Below, piece after piece: positions 37,151-45,579 of a stretch of 64,000 bases of DNA. The stretch covers positions 2,579,501-2,643,500 of the forward strand of contig NZ_CP136594.1 of the NCBI RefSeq assembly GCF_032852305.1, in the 5' to 3' direction. The notes under the pieces were generated by a model, which made no database searches, was not told the DNA's origin, and saw only the letters and a list, made by a program, of their open reading frames with translations. This stretch comes from Parasphingorhabdus sp. SCSIO 66989 (GTDB taxonomy: Bacteria; Pseudomonadota; Alphaproteobacteria; Sphingomonadales; Sphingomonadaceae). Numbering within the stretch: position 1 is the stretch's first letter; each line of letters begins with the position of its first letter. The position numbers and the translations under genes were made by a program.

Positions 37151-38146
37151 ATGGCTGAGGCAGGCGGACCAACTTTATTGGGCGTTGATGTCCTGTGGGT
37201 GGCAACCATTTTGGCGGCTGTCGCAACATTGGCTGTGCTTGTCGCCATCTATGCGGCAACCACGGTCCGCGACCCGATGGCCAAGCGGGTTAAATCGCTT
37301 AATGAGCGGCGCGAACAGCTTAAGGCTGGCATTACCGCCTCAACCAAGAAACGCGCCAAGCTGGTCCAGCAAAATGAGACCACGGACCGGATGCGTAGCG
37401 TGCTGTCATCGCTCAGCGTGTTGCAGGACGAACAGCTCGAAGCTGCGCAGCAAAAACTGGCCCAGGCGGGTATCCGTTCAAAAGACGCCGCGATTGCAGT
37501 TATCTTTGGTCGCCTGATCCTGCCCATTATCATTGGCGGTGGCGCTGGCATCTACATCTACGTCCTTGATGGCATGGCTGACTGGTCTGGGATGATGAAA
37601 TCGCTGGCCTTTGGCGGCGCTTTGATCCTTAGCTATAAAGGCCCCGACCTGTTTGTGCAGAACAAGGTGACAAAACGCACCGATGCCATTCGCAAAGGGT
37701 TGCCCGATGCGCTTGACCTTTTGGTGATTTGCGCTGAAGCGGGTTTGACCGTTGATGCCGCCTTTAACCGGGTCGCCAAGGAACTGGGCCGCGCCTATCC
37801 CGAATTGGGCGATGAATTTGCGCTAACCGCCATCGAGCTGAGCTTCCTTACCGAGCGGCGGCAAGCCTTTGAAAATCTTGCCTATCGGGTTGATCTGGAC
37901 GCGGTAAAGGGCGTGGTCACCACCATGATCCAGACCGAGAAATATGGTACGCCGCTGGCCTCTGCTCTGCGCGTTCTGTCGGCAGAGTTTCGCAATGAGC
38001 GTATGATGCGTGCAGAGGAAAAAGCGGCTCGCCTACCAGCGATTATGACGGTGCCGCTGATCCTGTTCATTCTGCCGGTGCTGTTTATCGTGATCCTCGG
38101 ACCCGCAGCCTGCTCGATCAGCGATGCGCTAATCAACAAGCAATAA
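37151..38146 (+). CDS. tadC: Tad inner-membrane platform protein TadC
   Basis: This 331-residue partner of TadB has the same GspF-type plan: an N-terminal membrane segment, central helices, RKGLPDALDLLVICAEAGLTVDAAF, then MIQTEKYGTPLASALRVL and C-terminal helices. It ends the cluster; a strong terminator follows 11 nt later, so no tadD or pilin gene is co-transcribed here. Confidence 0.93.
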   Translation: MAEAGGPTLLGVDVLWVATILAAVATLAVLVAIYAATTVRDPMAKRVKSLNERREQLKAGITASTKKRAKLVQQNETTDRMRSVLSSLSVLQDEQLEAAQQKLAQAGIRSKDAAIAVIFGRLILPIIIGGGAGIYIYVLDGMADWSGMMKSLAFGGALILSYKGPDLFVQNKVTKRTDAIRKGLPDALDLLVICAEAGLTVDAAFNRVAKELGRAYPELGDEFALTAIELSFLTERRQAFENLAYRVDLDAVKGVVTTMIQTEKYGTPLASALRVLSAEFRNERMMRAEEKAARLPAIMTVPLILFILPVLFIVILGPAACSISDALINKQ

Positions 38147-38156
38147 CTAACGAAAC

Positions 38157-38183
38157 AGGGGCGGTAAGAGCCGCCCCTTTTCT
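38157..38183 (+). terminator. Rho-independent terminator after the Tad cluster
   Basis: The stem AGGGGCGG/CCGCCCCT with a TAAGAG loop is followed by TTTTCTTAT. It closes the cpaA-tadC unit. Confidence 0.88.
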
Positions 38184-38212
38184 TATCTTAGATAAGGGCA
38201 AGGTTATTGGGC

Positions 38213-39223
38213 TCAGCCCAGCTTCTCCACTGTTTGCTCAATCGCGCCAAAAATGGTGTGCTCATTGTCATCATGCACGTCGATGCGCACGGTGTCGCCA
38301 TGTTTGAGGAAGCCGGTTTTAAACTCGCCGGTCAGAATTTTCTCGACCATCCGTACTTCAGCGATGCAGCTATAGCCGAGGCCACCCTCGCTAACCGGTT
38401 TGCCGGGGCCTCCATCGCTGTCGCGGTTGGAGACCGTGCCTGAACCGATGATCGAGCCTGCGCCGATATTACGGGTTTTGGCGAGATGGGCGATCAGGAC
38501 GCCGAAATCAAAGGTGCAGTCATCCGAGGCTATCGCACGGCCAAAGGGTTCGCCGTTCAGGTCAACCAGGAGCGTGCGGTGCAACTTGCCGTCCTGCCAA
38601 TAATCGCCCAGCGCATCGGGGGTGACAAACACCGGCGAGAAAGCGCTTGCCGGTTTCGACTGCACAAAGCCGAAACCCTTGGCGAGTTCACCGGGGATAA
38701 GGTTGCGCAGAGACACATCGTTCACCAGCCCGACAAGGCGGATATAACCGCGCGCTTCTTCGGGCGTGACGCCCTGCGGCACATCGCCGGTGACGACGAC
38801 AATTTCCGCCTCAAGATCGCAGCCCCATGCCTCATCGGCGAGCTTGATCGGCGAGCGCGCGCCGCGCATATCGTCGGAGCCGCCCTGATACATTAGCGGG
38901 TCGGTCCAGAAGGTCTCCGGCATCTCGGCACCGCGCGCTTTGCGCACCAATTCGACATGGTTCACATAAGCGCTGCCATCGGCCCATTGATAGGCACGCG
39001 GCAGCGGCGCGGTGGCATCATGTTCGTGGAAACGCTCGCGCGGGATCGCCTCATGCTCGAGATCGCGGGCCAGCACTTCCAATTGCGGTGCGATCGTGTC
39101 CCAATCATCCAGCGCCGCCTGCAGGGTCGGGCAGATATGCGCCGCATCGGCATACCAGGCGAGATCATTCGAGACGACGACCAGACGGCCATCGCGGCCG
39201 GATTCTAGGGATGCCAGTTTCAT
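38213..39223 (-). CDS. Fumarylacetoacetate hydrolase family protein
   Basis: This 336-residue enzyme is of the FAA hydrolase fold, with metal-site segments DLEAEIVVVTGDVP and GLVNDVSLRNLI, the substrate loop GFGFVQSKPASAFSP and GSGTVSNRDSDGGPGKP. It probably cleaves fumarylacetoacetate to fumarate and acetoacetate, the last step of tyrosine breakdown, given hpd upstream and maiA nearby. At about 336 residues it is shorter than animal FAH and matches the bacterial FAA family. A repeat element fills the 120 nt gap to the VOC gene. Confidence 0.85.
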   Translation of the reverse strand: MKLASLESGRDGRLVVVSNDLAWYADAAHICPTLQAALDDWDTIAPQLEVLARDLEHEAIPRERFHEHDATAPLPRAYQWADGSAYVNHVELVRKARGAEMPETFWTDPLMYQGGSDDMRGARSPIKLADEAWGCDLEAEIVVVTGDVPQGVTPEEARGYIRLVGLVNDVSLRNLIPGELAKGFGFVQSKPASAFSPVFVTPDALGDYWQDGKLHRTLLVDLNGEPFGRAIASDDCTFDFGVLIAHLAKTRNIGAGSIIGSGTVSNRDSDGGPGKPVSEGGLGYSCIAEVRMVEKILTGEFKTGFLKHGDTVRIDVHDDNEHTIFGAIEQTVEKLG

Positions 39224-39262
39224 TTATGCGTTTTCCTTATCTTCTTTTCTTATCACCGTTAG

Positions 39263-39326
39263 CCCTGAGCCTGTCGAAGGGCGTCTGTCCGTTACGAGAA
39301 ACCGGCTTCGACAAGCTCAGCCCTTA
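39263..39326. repeat. CCCTGAGCCTGTCGAAGGG-type inverted repeat
   Basis: The arm at 39263-39281 and its imperfect inverse GGCTTCGACAAGCTCAGCCC at 39304-39323 flank about 22 nt. This is a familiar dispersed element in sphingomonad genomes. It separates the FAA hydrolase and VOC genes. Confidence 0.75.
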
Positions 39327-39343
39327 CGGTATTTATAGGCTAT

Positions 39344-39904
39344 TTATTCCGCTTCCACGGCATCAGGGTCGACATGCAGCCATTGTGCATGTTGCGGCGC
39401 GGTTTTGGTTTTGCTCCACTCTTCCAGCATGTCCGGCGCGACGCGGCGCAGTTCGGCATATTGCTCCTCGCTGCCGATATTGCACGCCAGCTCCAGCCGA
39501 TGGCCATTGGGATCGAAGAAATAGATCGAACGGAAAATGCCGTGATAGGTTGGACCCAGCACTTCAATGCCCTCAGCCTCGATATGGTCTTTTGCCGCGA
39601 GCAGCGCATCCATATCGGCAACCTCAAACGCTATATGCTGCACCCAGGCCGGGGTATTGGGGTCCTTGCCCATTTCCGGCTGATTGGGCAGTTCAAAAAA
39701 CGCGATCACATTGCCGCCACCGCAATCGAGAAACACGTGCATATATGGGTCATAAGCCCCTGTAGATGGGACATAATCCTCGGCAAAGGCATTGGTATAT
39801 TCCATGCCGAGGACTTTGCTGTACCATTGGACCGTCTCTTTCGCGTCCCTGCAGCGATAAGCGACATGGTGAATGCGCGAAATATTGGGGGCTGTGGTGG
39901 TCAT
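39344..39904 (-). CDS. VOC (glyoxalase/bleomycin resistance) family protein
   Basis: This 186-residue protein is a vicinal-oxygen-chelate domain with candidate metal residues in RIHHVAYRC (His), QHIAFEV (His) and GHRLELAC (Glu). It could be a dioxygenase, an isomerase or a glyoxalase-like enzyme; the family does not decide it. It sits between hpd and the FAA hydrolase, where a step of homogentisate breakdown might be expected, but it is far too short for homogentisate dioxygenase. Confidence 0.8.
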   Translation of the reverse strand: MTTTAPNISRIHHVAYRCRDAKETVQWYSKVLGMEYTNAFAEDYVPSTGAYDPYMHVFLDCGGGNVIAFFELPNQPEMGKDPNTPAWVQHIAFEVADMDALLAAKDHIEAEGIEVLGPTYHGIFRSIYFFDPNGHRLELACNIGSEEQYAELRRVAPDMLEEWSKTKTAPQHAQWLHVDPDAVEAE

Positions 39905-39928
39905 ATTTGGATACCTCCTAGCTGATAA

Positions 39929-40008
39929 CGTCGCCCCCGCGAAGGCGGGGGCTGGGCTTATTCAAGCCACAAAGAAAGCCCTGGCCCCGCCTACGCGGGG
40001 CCGACGAA
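39929..40008. repeat. Composite inverted repeat, copy A (outer GC arms only)
   Basis: The outer arms CGTCGCCCCCGCGAAGGCGG and the inverse of the GGCCCCGCCTACGCGGGGCC type enclose a short CACAAAG remnant. It lies between the VOC gene and hpd. Confidence 0.8.
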
Positions 40009-40015
40009 ACGAGGC

Positions 40016-41143
40016 TTACTCCGCCGGTTCCTTATCCGCATCCAGTACGCCACGGGCAATCTGGTCGCGTTCTATGCTCTCGAACAGCGCCTTGAAATTG
40101 CCCTCGCCAAAGCCGTCATCGCCCTTGCGCTGGATAAATTCAAAGAACACCGGACCGATTTGCGGTTCGGCAAAAATCTGCAGCAGCAGGCGGGAATTGC
40201 CGTCTTCAGTGGTGCCGTCGAGCAAGATACCGCGCATCTTCAGCTCGTCCGGGTTTTCACCATGGCCGGGCAGACGCTCATCGAGCATCTCATAATAGGT
40301 CGCTGGCGGTGCGGTCATGAACGGTACGCCGAGCTTTTTCAGCCGGTCCCAACAGCCGAGCAGATCGTCACAGATCAGCGCGATATGCTGGATACCCTCG
40401 CCGTTAAATTCACGCAGGAATTCCTCGATCTGGCCCTTGCCGCCCTCGCCTTCTTCGTTGAGCGGGATTTTGATCTTGCCGTCAGGCGCGGTCAGCGCCT
40501 TGGAGGTCAAGCCGGTATATTCGCCCTTAATGTCGAAAAAGCGGATTTCACGGAAGTTGAACAGCTTCTCATAATAATCGGCCCAATAGGCCATGCGGCC
40601 GGTGTAAACATTATGGGTCAGGTGATCGATCAGCTGGAAACCGGCGCCTTCGGGGCGACGGTCAACCCCGGGCAGATATTCGAAATCGATGTCGTAAATG
40701 GTCAGATCATCCTGACCAGTTTTGCCCTCATAGCGGTCGACCAGATAGAGGATCGCGCCGCCAATGCCGCGAATGGCGGGCAGGCGCAGTTCCATCGGAC
40801 CGGTTTCGACATGCACCGGCTCGGCCCCGGCGGCGATCAGATGGTCATAAGCTTTGGCCGCATCATCCACCCGGAACGCCATACCGCAGGCCGAAGGGCC
40901 ATGTTCGCGGGCAAAATACCACGCAGCGCTGCGCGGCTCGTAATTGATGATCAGGTTAATGCCACCCTGACGCCACAGGTCCACTTGCTTGCTGCGGTGC
41001 GTTGCGACATGGGAAAAGCCCATGGCCTCAAACACCGGCTCGAGCTGGCCCTTTTCGGGGGCGCAGAATTCGATAAATTCAAAACCGTCCAGACCGGCGG
41101 GGTTGGCAACATCAGAGGCTTTTGCAGTCACAGGGGCGTTCAT
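40016..41143 (-). CDS. hpd: 4-hydroxyphenylpyruvate dioxygenase
   Basis: This 375-residue non-heme iron enzyme converts 4-hydroxyphenylpyruvate to homogentisate. It has two VOC domains; the iron ligands are seen in [12 protein letters not shown] (His), [11 protein letters not shown] (His) and [20 protein letters not shown] (Glu). The C-terminal [17 protein letters not shown] is the family signature. The open frame begins at GTG 41158, but ATG 41143 with GGAG 10 nt upstream is the better start. A palindrome that includes the decamer also found near maiA lies 35 bp upstream. Confidence 0.95.
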   Translation of the reverse strand: MNAPVTAKASDVANPAGLDGFEFIEFCAPEKGQLEPVFEAMGFSHVATHRSKQVDLWRQGGINLIINYEPRSAAWYFAREHGPSACGMAFRVDDAAKAYDHLIAAGAEPVHVETGPMELRLPAIRGIGGAILYLVDRYEGKTGQDDLTIYDIDFEYLPGVDRRPEGAGFQLIDHLTHNVYTGRMAYWADYYEKLFNFREIRFFDIKGEYTGLTSKALTAPDGKIKIPLNEEGEGGKGQIEEFLREFNGEGIQHIALICDDLLGCWDRLKKLGVPFMTAPPATYYEMLDERLPGHGENPDELKMRGILLDGTTEDGNSRLLLQIFAEPQIGPVFFEFIQRKGDDGFGEGNFKALFESIERDQIARGVLDADKEPAE

Positions 41144-41177
41144 GAGCAGGGTCTCCACAGATTAGGGGTGATCTGAA

Positions 41178-41198
41178 AATAGTATCATCTGTAACTAT
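41178..41198. promoter_or_regulatory. Candidate MarR-type operator upstream of hpd
   Basis: The imperfect palindrome ATAGT-N10-ACTAT (41179-41198) starts with AATAGTATCA, a decamer that recurs at 45528-45537 upstream of maiA. It lies 35-55 bp before the hpd ATG. A MarR regulator is encoded in the maiA operon. Confidence 0.4.
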
Positions 41199-41268
41199 AT
41201 TCCTTTTACACCGATTCTGCAATGCGCTTTTGCATGTCTTTTCCAAATTGCGCGCAGCGGTTATAGCG

Positions 41269-41286
41269 ATGCGATAAAGGTCGCAT
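41269..41286. promoter_or_regulatory. CRP-like palindrome upstream of the Popeye-like gene
   Basis: ATGCGA-N6-TCGCAT is a perfect inverted repeat with the spacing of CRP/FNR-family sites (TGCGA-N6-TCGCA). It ends 28 bp before the ATG at 41315, in the divergent hpd region. Confidence 0.4.
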
Positions 41287-41314
41287 AATATCTCCATGGG
41301 CAGGGAGCATGATT

Positions 41315-41980
41315 ATGGGCTGGTCCGACGGCACAATCCTGATCAATATCGGCGCGATCATCTATATCATCGCCTTTGCGGTGCGCGGCGAGTTGACGCT
41401 GCGCATTCTCACGCTGATCGGTAATGGCTTTTACATCGCCTATTATCTCTTCGTGCCCGAGGTGACCTTGTGGGTCGCGATTGCCTCAACCACGCTGATG
41501 ACCATCGCCAATGTTGTGGTGATGAGCCGCATCGCGCTGGAGCGTACCACATGGGGCATGAGCGATGAGGACAAGGCGCTCTATAGCCGTTTCGACAATT
41601 TCAATCCTGGCCAGTTCCGCCGCCTGCTCAAAGCGGCAACCCGGCTCTCCGGCGAACAGGATTTGCGGCTAACGCTGGAAGGGCAAATCCCTGAACGGCT
41701 CTATTTTTTAACCGACGGCACCGTGCATGTAAGCAAAGGCCGCGACAGCTTCCCGTTACGAGAGAATAATTTTATCGGCGAGGTCGCCTGGCTACTCAAC
41801 GGCCCGGCCAGCGCGACGGTGATCAGCAGCGACAATGCCGAGATACTTGCCTGGGACAGCACCGCCTTGCGCAAGCTCTGCGACAAATGGCCCGATATCG
41901 ACAACGCCCTGCGCGCACGAATAAACCGCGATCTGGCGCAGAAATTGTCAGGCAGCGTGCAGCAGGTGGAGGCGGCGTAG
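41315..41980 (+). CDS. Popeye-like membrane protein with cyclic-nucleotide-binding domain
   Basis: This 221-residue protein has three membrane helices in its first 75 residues (ILINIGAIIYIIAFAV, LTLRILTLIGNGFYIAYYLF, TLWVAIASTTLMTIANVVVM), then a cNMP-binding-fold domain (about 115-205: FRRLLKAATRL, DLRLTLEGQIPERLYFLTDG, NNFIGEVAWLLNGPASATV). That order is the Popeye (POPDC) plan. The phosphate loop FIGEVAWLLNGPASATV is Popeye-like rather than the classic GELALL..R.RTA. ATG 41315 is 7 nt from AGGGAG; the first ATG at 41309 is too close. It diverges from hpd. Confidence 0.7.
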   Translation: MGWSDGTILINIGAIIYIIAFAVRGELTLRILTLIGNGFYIAYYLFVPEVTLWVAIASTTLMTIANVVVMSRIALERTTWGMSDEDKALYSRFDNFNPGQFRRLLKAATRLSGEQDLRLTLEGQIPERLYFLTDGTVHVSKGRDSFPLRENNFIGEVAWLLNGPASATVISSDNAEILAWDSTALRKLCDKWPDIDNALRARINRDLAQKLSGSVQQVEAA

Positions 41981-41997
41981 AACGACCTATCCATCTC

Positions 41998-42157
41998 TCG
42001 TCGGCCCCGCGCAGGCGGGGCCTGGGCTTTTAAGCAGTCTCGCACAAAGCCACAAAGGCACTAAGATATCTGCATCAAAGGCACCGCGTCTTTGTGCCTT
42101 TGTGTCTTTGTGCGAAATAAAAATTAGCCCTGGCCCCGCCTGCGCGGGGCCGACGAA
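41998..42157. repeat. Composite nested inverted repeat, copy B
   Basis: The outer arms TCGTCGGCCCCGCGCAGGCG and its inverse enclose inner arms CGCACAAAGCCACAAAGGCA and the inverse ending TTTGTGTCTTTGTGCG, making a double hairpin of 160 bp. It lies between the convergent Popeye-like and marR genes. Confidence 0.9.
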
Positions 42158-42180
42158 AGCATAGAACTAAGCGTTAGTAT

Positions 42181-42639
42181 CTATTCCTCATCCCGCAACG
42201 CATCACTCGCCTCGCGCAAGCGGGTCAGCATGTCGCGCATCTGCGTCTCTTCCTCTGAGGACAAAACCGCAAAAATCCGCCGTTCCATATCCTCGGCCAA
42301 GGGCATGATCTCGCCATAAAGCTCCGCGCCCGTTGCCGTCAGCGCCAGTTGGTGCGAGCGGCCATCGCTGGCATGGGGCGCGCGGGCGATCAGCTTGCGC
42401 TCGACCAGCGCCTTGCAGGCGCGGTTGACCGCTACCTTGTCCATCCGGGTGACCGCCACCAGTTCACGCTGCGTCGCCTGTTCCAGATCGCCCAGCACCG
42501 CCATAATCCGCCATTCGGTGATCTTGAGGCCAAAGCGGCTGCGATACTCCTCGGCGATGAGATTACTCACCGCATTGGTAGTGATCGAGAGTTGATAGGG
42601 CAGAAAATCCGCCAGCCTTGTGCGGTCATTCTCAGCCAT
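42181..42639 (-). CDS. MarR-family transcriptional regulator
   Basis: This 152-residue regulator has a MarR winged helix: LKITEWRIMAVLGDLEQATQ, RELVAVTRMDKVAVNRACKALVERKLIAR, then the wing HASDGRSHQLALT and a C-terminal dimer helix. MarR proteins usually sense phenolic ligands and repress catabolic genes. ATG 42639 overlaps the TonB receptor stop by one base (TGATG); the GTG at 42642 is less likely. The context points to control of tyrosine catabolism. Confidence 0.9.
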   Translation of the reverse strand: MAENDRTRLADFLPYQLSITTNAVSNLIAEEYRSRFGLKITEWRIMAVLGDLEQATQRELVAVTRMDKVAVNRACKALVERKLIARAPHASDGRSHQLALTATGAELYGEIMPLAEDMERRIFAVLSSEEETQMRDMLTRLREASDALRDEE

Positions 42640-44813
42640 CACAACCGCACATTCAGGCCGAGCCAGAAGGTCTGCGGCCGGGCGCGCTCAACCACGCCAG
42701 CACCGCTGATCCCGGCCTGCACTTCGGCATCGAAAAGATTTTCCACCCAGCCCTCCAGCATCAGCTTCTCGCTCAGCCGATAATTGGCGCGCGCATCGAG
42801 CGTGAAGGCATCATCAAGCAGCCTGGTATTGCCGTCATCCTCAAACTGGCTACCAATATAGCGCAGCGTGACACCGGCACTGACATCGTTGCGGCGCGGC
42901 TGCCAGTCGAGCGAAGCATTGGCAAAATGCTGCGGCACCTGCGCTGGACGCAACCCGTCAATCGCCGTCTGCGCACCGGCATTACCTGCAACCTCGCTAT
43001 CGACATAGGCATAACCCGCTGACAGGCTGAACGCGCCAATATCAATCGCGGCATCAATCTCGACACCCAGCGCATCGACAGCATCCAAATTCTGGCGCTG
43101 GCGAAATACCCCTGCCCCGGAGACAAAACCGACACCGGGGAAAAGGCCGGGACCACTATCGAGCGTCACGTTGGCAATGGCATTATCCAGCTGGTTGTAG
43201 AAGACCGTGCCGCTGAAGCGCAGCGTGTAGATTTCCCAATCCAGGCCCAGTTCAACCCCGCGCAGACGCTCGGGTTCGAGCAATTCATTGGCGGCGGTCG
43301 CATCGGCACCGACACGGAAAGGACGGTAAAGCTCATTCAATGTCGGCAAGCGCCAGCCAAGATAGGCCGCGCCGCGCAGCGTCAACAGGCTGGCGGCATC
43401 ATAGGCGAAACCGATCCGCCCGGTGCCTTCAAACCCATCACGATCGGCGAAGCTGTCATCGCTGCGTATCTGTCCGGCAATATCAGGGGCCAGCTCAAAT
43501 TCGCGGCGGAAGCCATTGGCAATCGACCAATAATCCAGTCGCCCACCGCCGGTGAGCAAAAAGGTCGGCGTGACCTGCCAGCTCGCCTCGACATAGCCGC
43601 CAAGCGTATCGGTACGACCTCCGGCATTGCGCCCGCGCAAAGGCGCTGCATTCTGGAAGAAGAAGCGTTCGTTCGTCTCGCCAATAGTGCGCCGCCAATC
43701 GCCCCCAATGCGCAGCTCGGCATTATCCCCGACGGGCGGGCGGATCTCGAACTTTGCGCCCAGCCCGGTGCTCGGCACATTAAACTGATCAAGCACCTGG
43801 CGCACCGAATTGCGGTCGGCGGTCACAGCGCCAAAGCTGGTTTGAAACTCGCGCAATTGCAGATAGGCCAGCGCCTCCCATTGCCAGCGCCCGCGCGACA
43901 CCAGCCGTACCGAAGCATCGGCACCATCATTGCGGTTATCGCTGAATGCAAAGCCGCGCTCGCGCTCATCGCTATAGGCGCGGATATTGGCCTGTATCTC
44001 GGTATCGTCGCTGAGCGGCGCGACAAAACGCGCGCCAAAGCCATATTGCTGATATTCCGCCGGGCGATCAACGCTGCCGCGCTGTTCTTCAATCACCGGG
44101 ATAAAGCCGTCGCCGCGCGCATATTGCGCCGAGAAGGTCAGCCCGCCACTGCCCAGCTTCTGCTCGGCGGCGATATTAGCTTCCAGGCTGTCGCGGCTGC
44201 CATAGCGGACATTGCCTGAATAACGGCTCTGCCCGGCGACGCCAAAGCTGGAAAGGTCAATCGTCCCGGCCAACGCCCCGGCACCATCGCTGCCCGTACC
44301 GCCGCCACGACGGACACGGACATTCTCGATGGCGAGAGCATCATAACCGGGAAAGCTGACCCAGCCGCCAAAGGGATCGGCCTGGGGCACACCATCCAGT
44401 GTCAGCAAGGCGCGGCTCGCGGCATTGCCCCCCAAACCGCGCAGGGTCACGCCCTGGCTGGTCGGGTTGGCCGAGCGCGAATCCGAACGGCGAAATTGCT
44501 GCAGCCCCGGCACATTGCGCAGCGCATTTTCGATGCGACCGCTGGCTTCATTGGCCAGTTCACGCGGCCCGATCTCGCTGACGGCATAGGCTTTATTGCC
44601 CAAAGGGTCGTCGAGCGGAGCGCCAAGCACGGTGATGTTTTCGCGCGTAGCGGCTGGATCGTCTATCTCCACCGATGGTTCGCTGCCATCATCAGGCGTG
44701 CAGTCGATCAACAGGCACGGGTCCGGCTGATCCTGCGCGATGGCGGCAGCGGGCATGCAAACCAACGCAAGCGCAGCTGTCGAAGCAGCAGGAAGCAAAA
44801 GATGCGAAGACAT
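42639..44813 (-). CDS. TonB-dependent receptor
   Basis: This 724-residue outer-membrane receptor has a signal (about 1-26), a plug domain (ENALRNVPGLQQFRRSDSRS, GVTLRGLGGNAASRALLTLD, VRRGGGTGSDGAGALAG) and a long beta barrel ending FWLGLNVRL. No clear TonB box is obvious; ENITVLGAP near residue 58 is the nearest. It would import a small molecule at the cost of proton motive force. It is fused by one-base overlaps to maiA upstream (TAATG) and to marR downstream, which suggests a ligand tied to aromatic catabolism rather than iron. Confidence 0.9.
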   Translation of the reverse strand: MSSHLLLPAASTAALALVCMPAAAIAQDQPDPCLLIDCTPDDGSEPSVEIDDPAATRENITVLGAPLDDPLGNKAYAVSEIGPRELANEASGRIENALRNVPGLQQFRRSDSRSANPTSQGVTLRGLGGNAASRALLTLDGVPQADPFGGWVSFPGYDALAIENVRVRRGGGTGSDGAGALAGTIDLSSFGVAGQSRYSGNVRYGSRDSLEANIAAEQKLGSGGLTFSAQYARGDGFIPVIEEQRGSVDRPAEYQQYGFGARFVAPLSDDTEIQANIRAYSDERERGFAFSDNRNDGADASVRLVSRGRWQWEALAYLQLREFQTSFGAVTADRNSVRQVLDQFNVPSTGLGAKFEIRPPVGDNAELRIGGDWRRTIGETNERFFFQNAAPLRGRNAGGRTDTLGGYVEASWQVTPTFLLTGGGRLDYWSIANGFRREFELAPDIAGQIRSDDSFADRDGFEGTGRIGFAYDAASLLTLRGAAYLGWRLPTLNELYRPFRVGADATAANELLEPERLRGVELGLDWEIYTLRFSGTVFYNQLDNAIANVTLDSGPGLFPGVGFVSGAGVFRQRQNLDAVDALGVEIDAAIDIGAFSLSAGYAYVDSEVAGNAGAQTAIDGLRPAQVPQHFANASLDWQPRRNDVSAGVTLRYIGSQFEDDGNTRLLDDAFTLDARANYRLSEKLMLEGWVENLFDAEVQAGISGAGVVERARPQTFWLGLNVRL

Positions 44814-45445
44814 TATTCGGGGGCAATCCTGTCAGGGTGGGCAGCCTTGAAGGCTTCATGTTCGCCAAGTTCAGCATGGATGCGCGCCAGCTTCGGGAAA
44901 CTTTCCATAGCAAGCTCAAAACGCTCGGCATTATACATTTGCGCGGTCAGGCAGATATCGGTGAGGTTCGGGGTCTCGCCACCAAAAACACCCAGCTCCG
45001 GCGCGGCCTGTTCCAGCGCGGTATAGCCCAAAGTCATCCAATGGTGCATCCATTGCACCACATCATCCTGTGAATGATAAAACGGGTCTTTCAAATATTG
45101 CCAGACGCGCAAATTGTTGATCGGGTGGATATCGGCGATAATCGCCATCGCATCGGCCAGCACCCTGGCGCGCGCTGCGGGGTCTTCGGGCAGCATACGC
45201 GGCTCGGGGAAACGCGCATCGAGATAATCGATAATCGCCAGCGACTGGCTGAGATCATGGCCGTCTATGTGCAGCATCGGCACCAGCCCTTGCGGATTGC
45301 GCGCTGTATAGGCGGCACTGCGCTGATCGCCATCGACCAGATTGACCCATTCGGTACGATACGCCACGCCCTTCAGATTGAGCGCCAGCCGCACCCGATA
45401 GGCTGCGGTCGAGCGGAAATAGTCATACAGGACAATCTCGGACAT
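44813..45445 (-). CDS. maiA: Maleylacetoacetate isomerase (zeta-class glutathione transferase)
   Basis: This 210-residue enzyme has the zeta GST signature RSTAAYRVRLALNLKG, the glutathione site QGLVPMLHIDGHDLSQSLAI and the helical C-terminal half (IHPINNLRVWQYL). It isomerises maleylacetoacetate to fumarylacetoacetate. The frame extends to 45748 only by running through a repeat element; ATG 45445 starts the conserved protein. It is the first gene of the maiA-receptor-marR unit. Confidence 0.93.
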   Translation of the reverse strand: MSEIVLYDYFRSTAAYRVRLALNLKGVAYRTEWVNLVDGDQRSAAYTARNPQGLVPMLHIDGHDLSQSLAIIDYLDARFPEPRMLPEDPAARARVLADAMAIIADIHPINNLRVWQYLKDPFYHSQDDVVQWMHHWMTLGYTALEQAAPELGVFGGETPNLTDICLTAQMYNAERFELAMESFPKLARIHAELGEHEAFKAAHPDRIAPE

Positions 45446-45527
45446 GATGCTATCCTTAAGCGGGAATGGCCGCGCACCATGATAAGCACCTGCGATGAAT
45501 GCAACCTTTGTTTCGCGAATGTCGGCC

Positions 45528-45537
45528 AATAGTATCA
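45528..45537. promoter_or_regulatory. Decamer shared with the hpd operator region
   Basis: AATAGTATCA at 45528-45537 is identical to 41178-41187 and lies 83 bp before the maiA ATG, in the same orientation relative to the gene. The second palindrome arm is not conserved here. Confidence 0.35.
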
Positions 45538-45579
45538 ATCGTCGTTCCGGACTTGGGTTCATGGCCATCGCAATAGATT

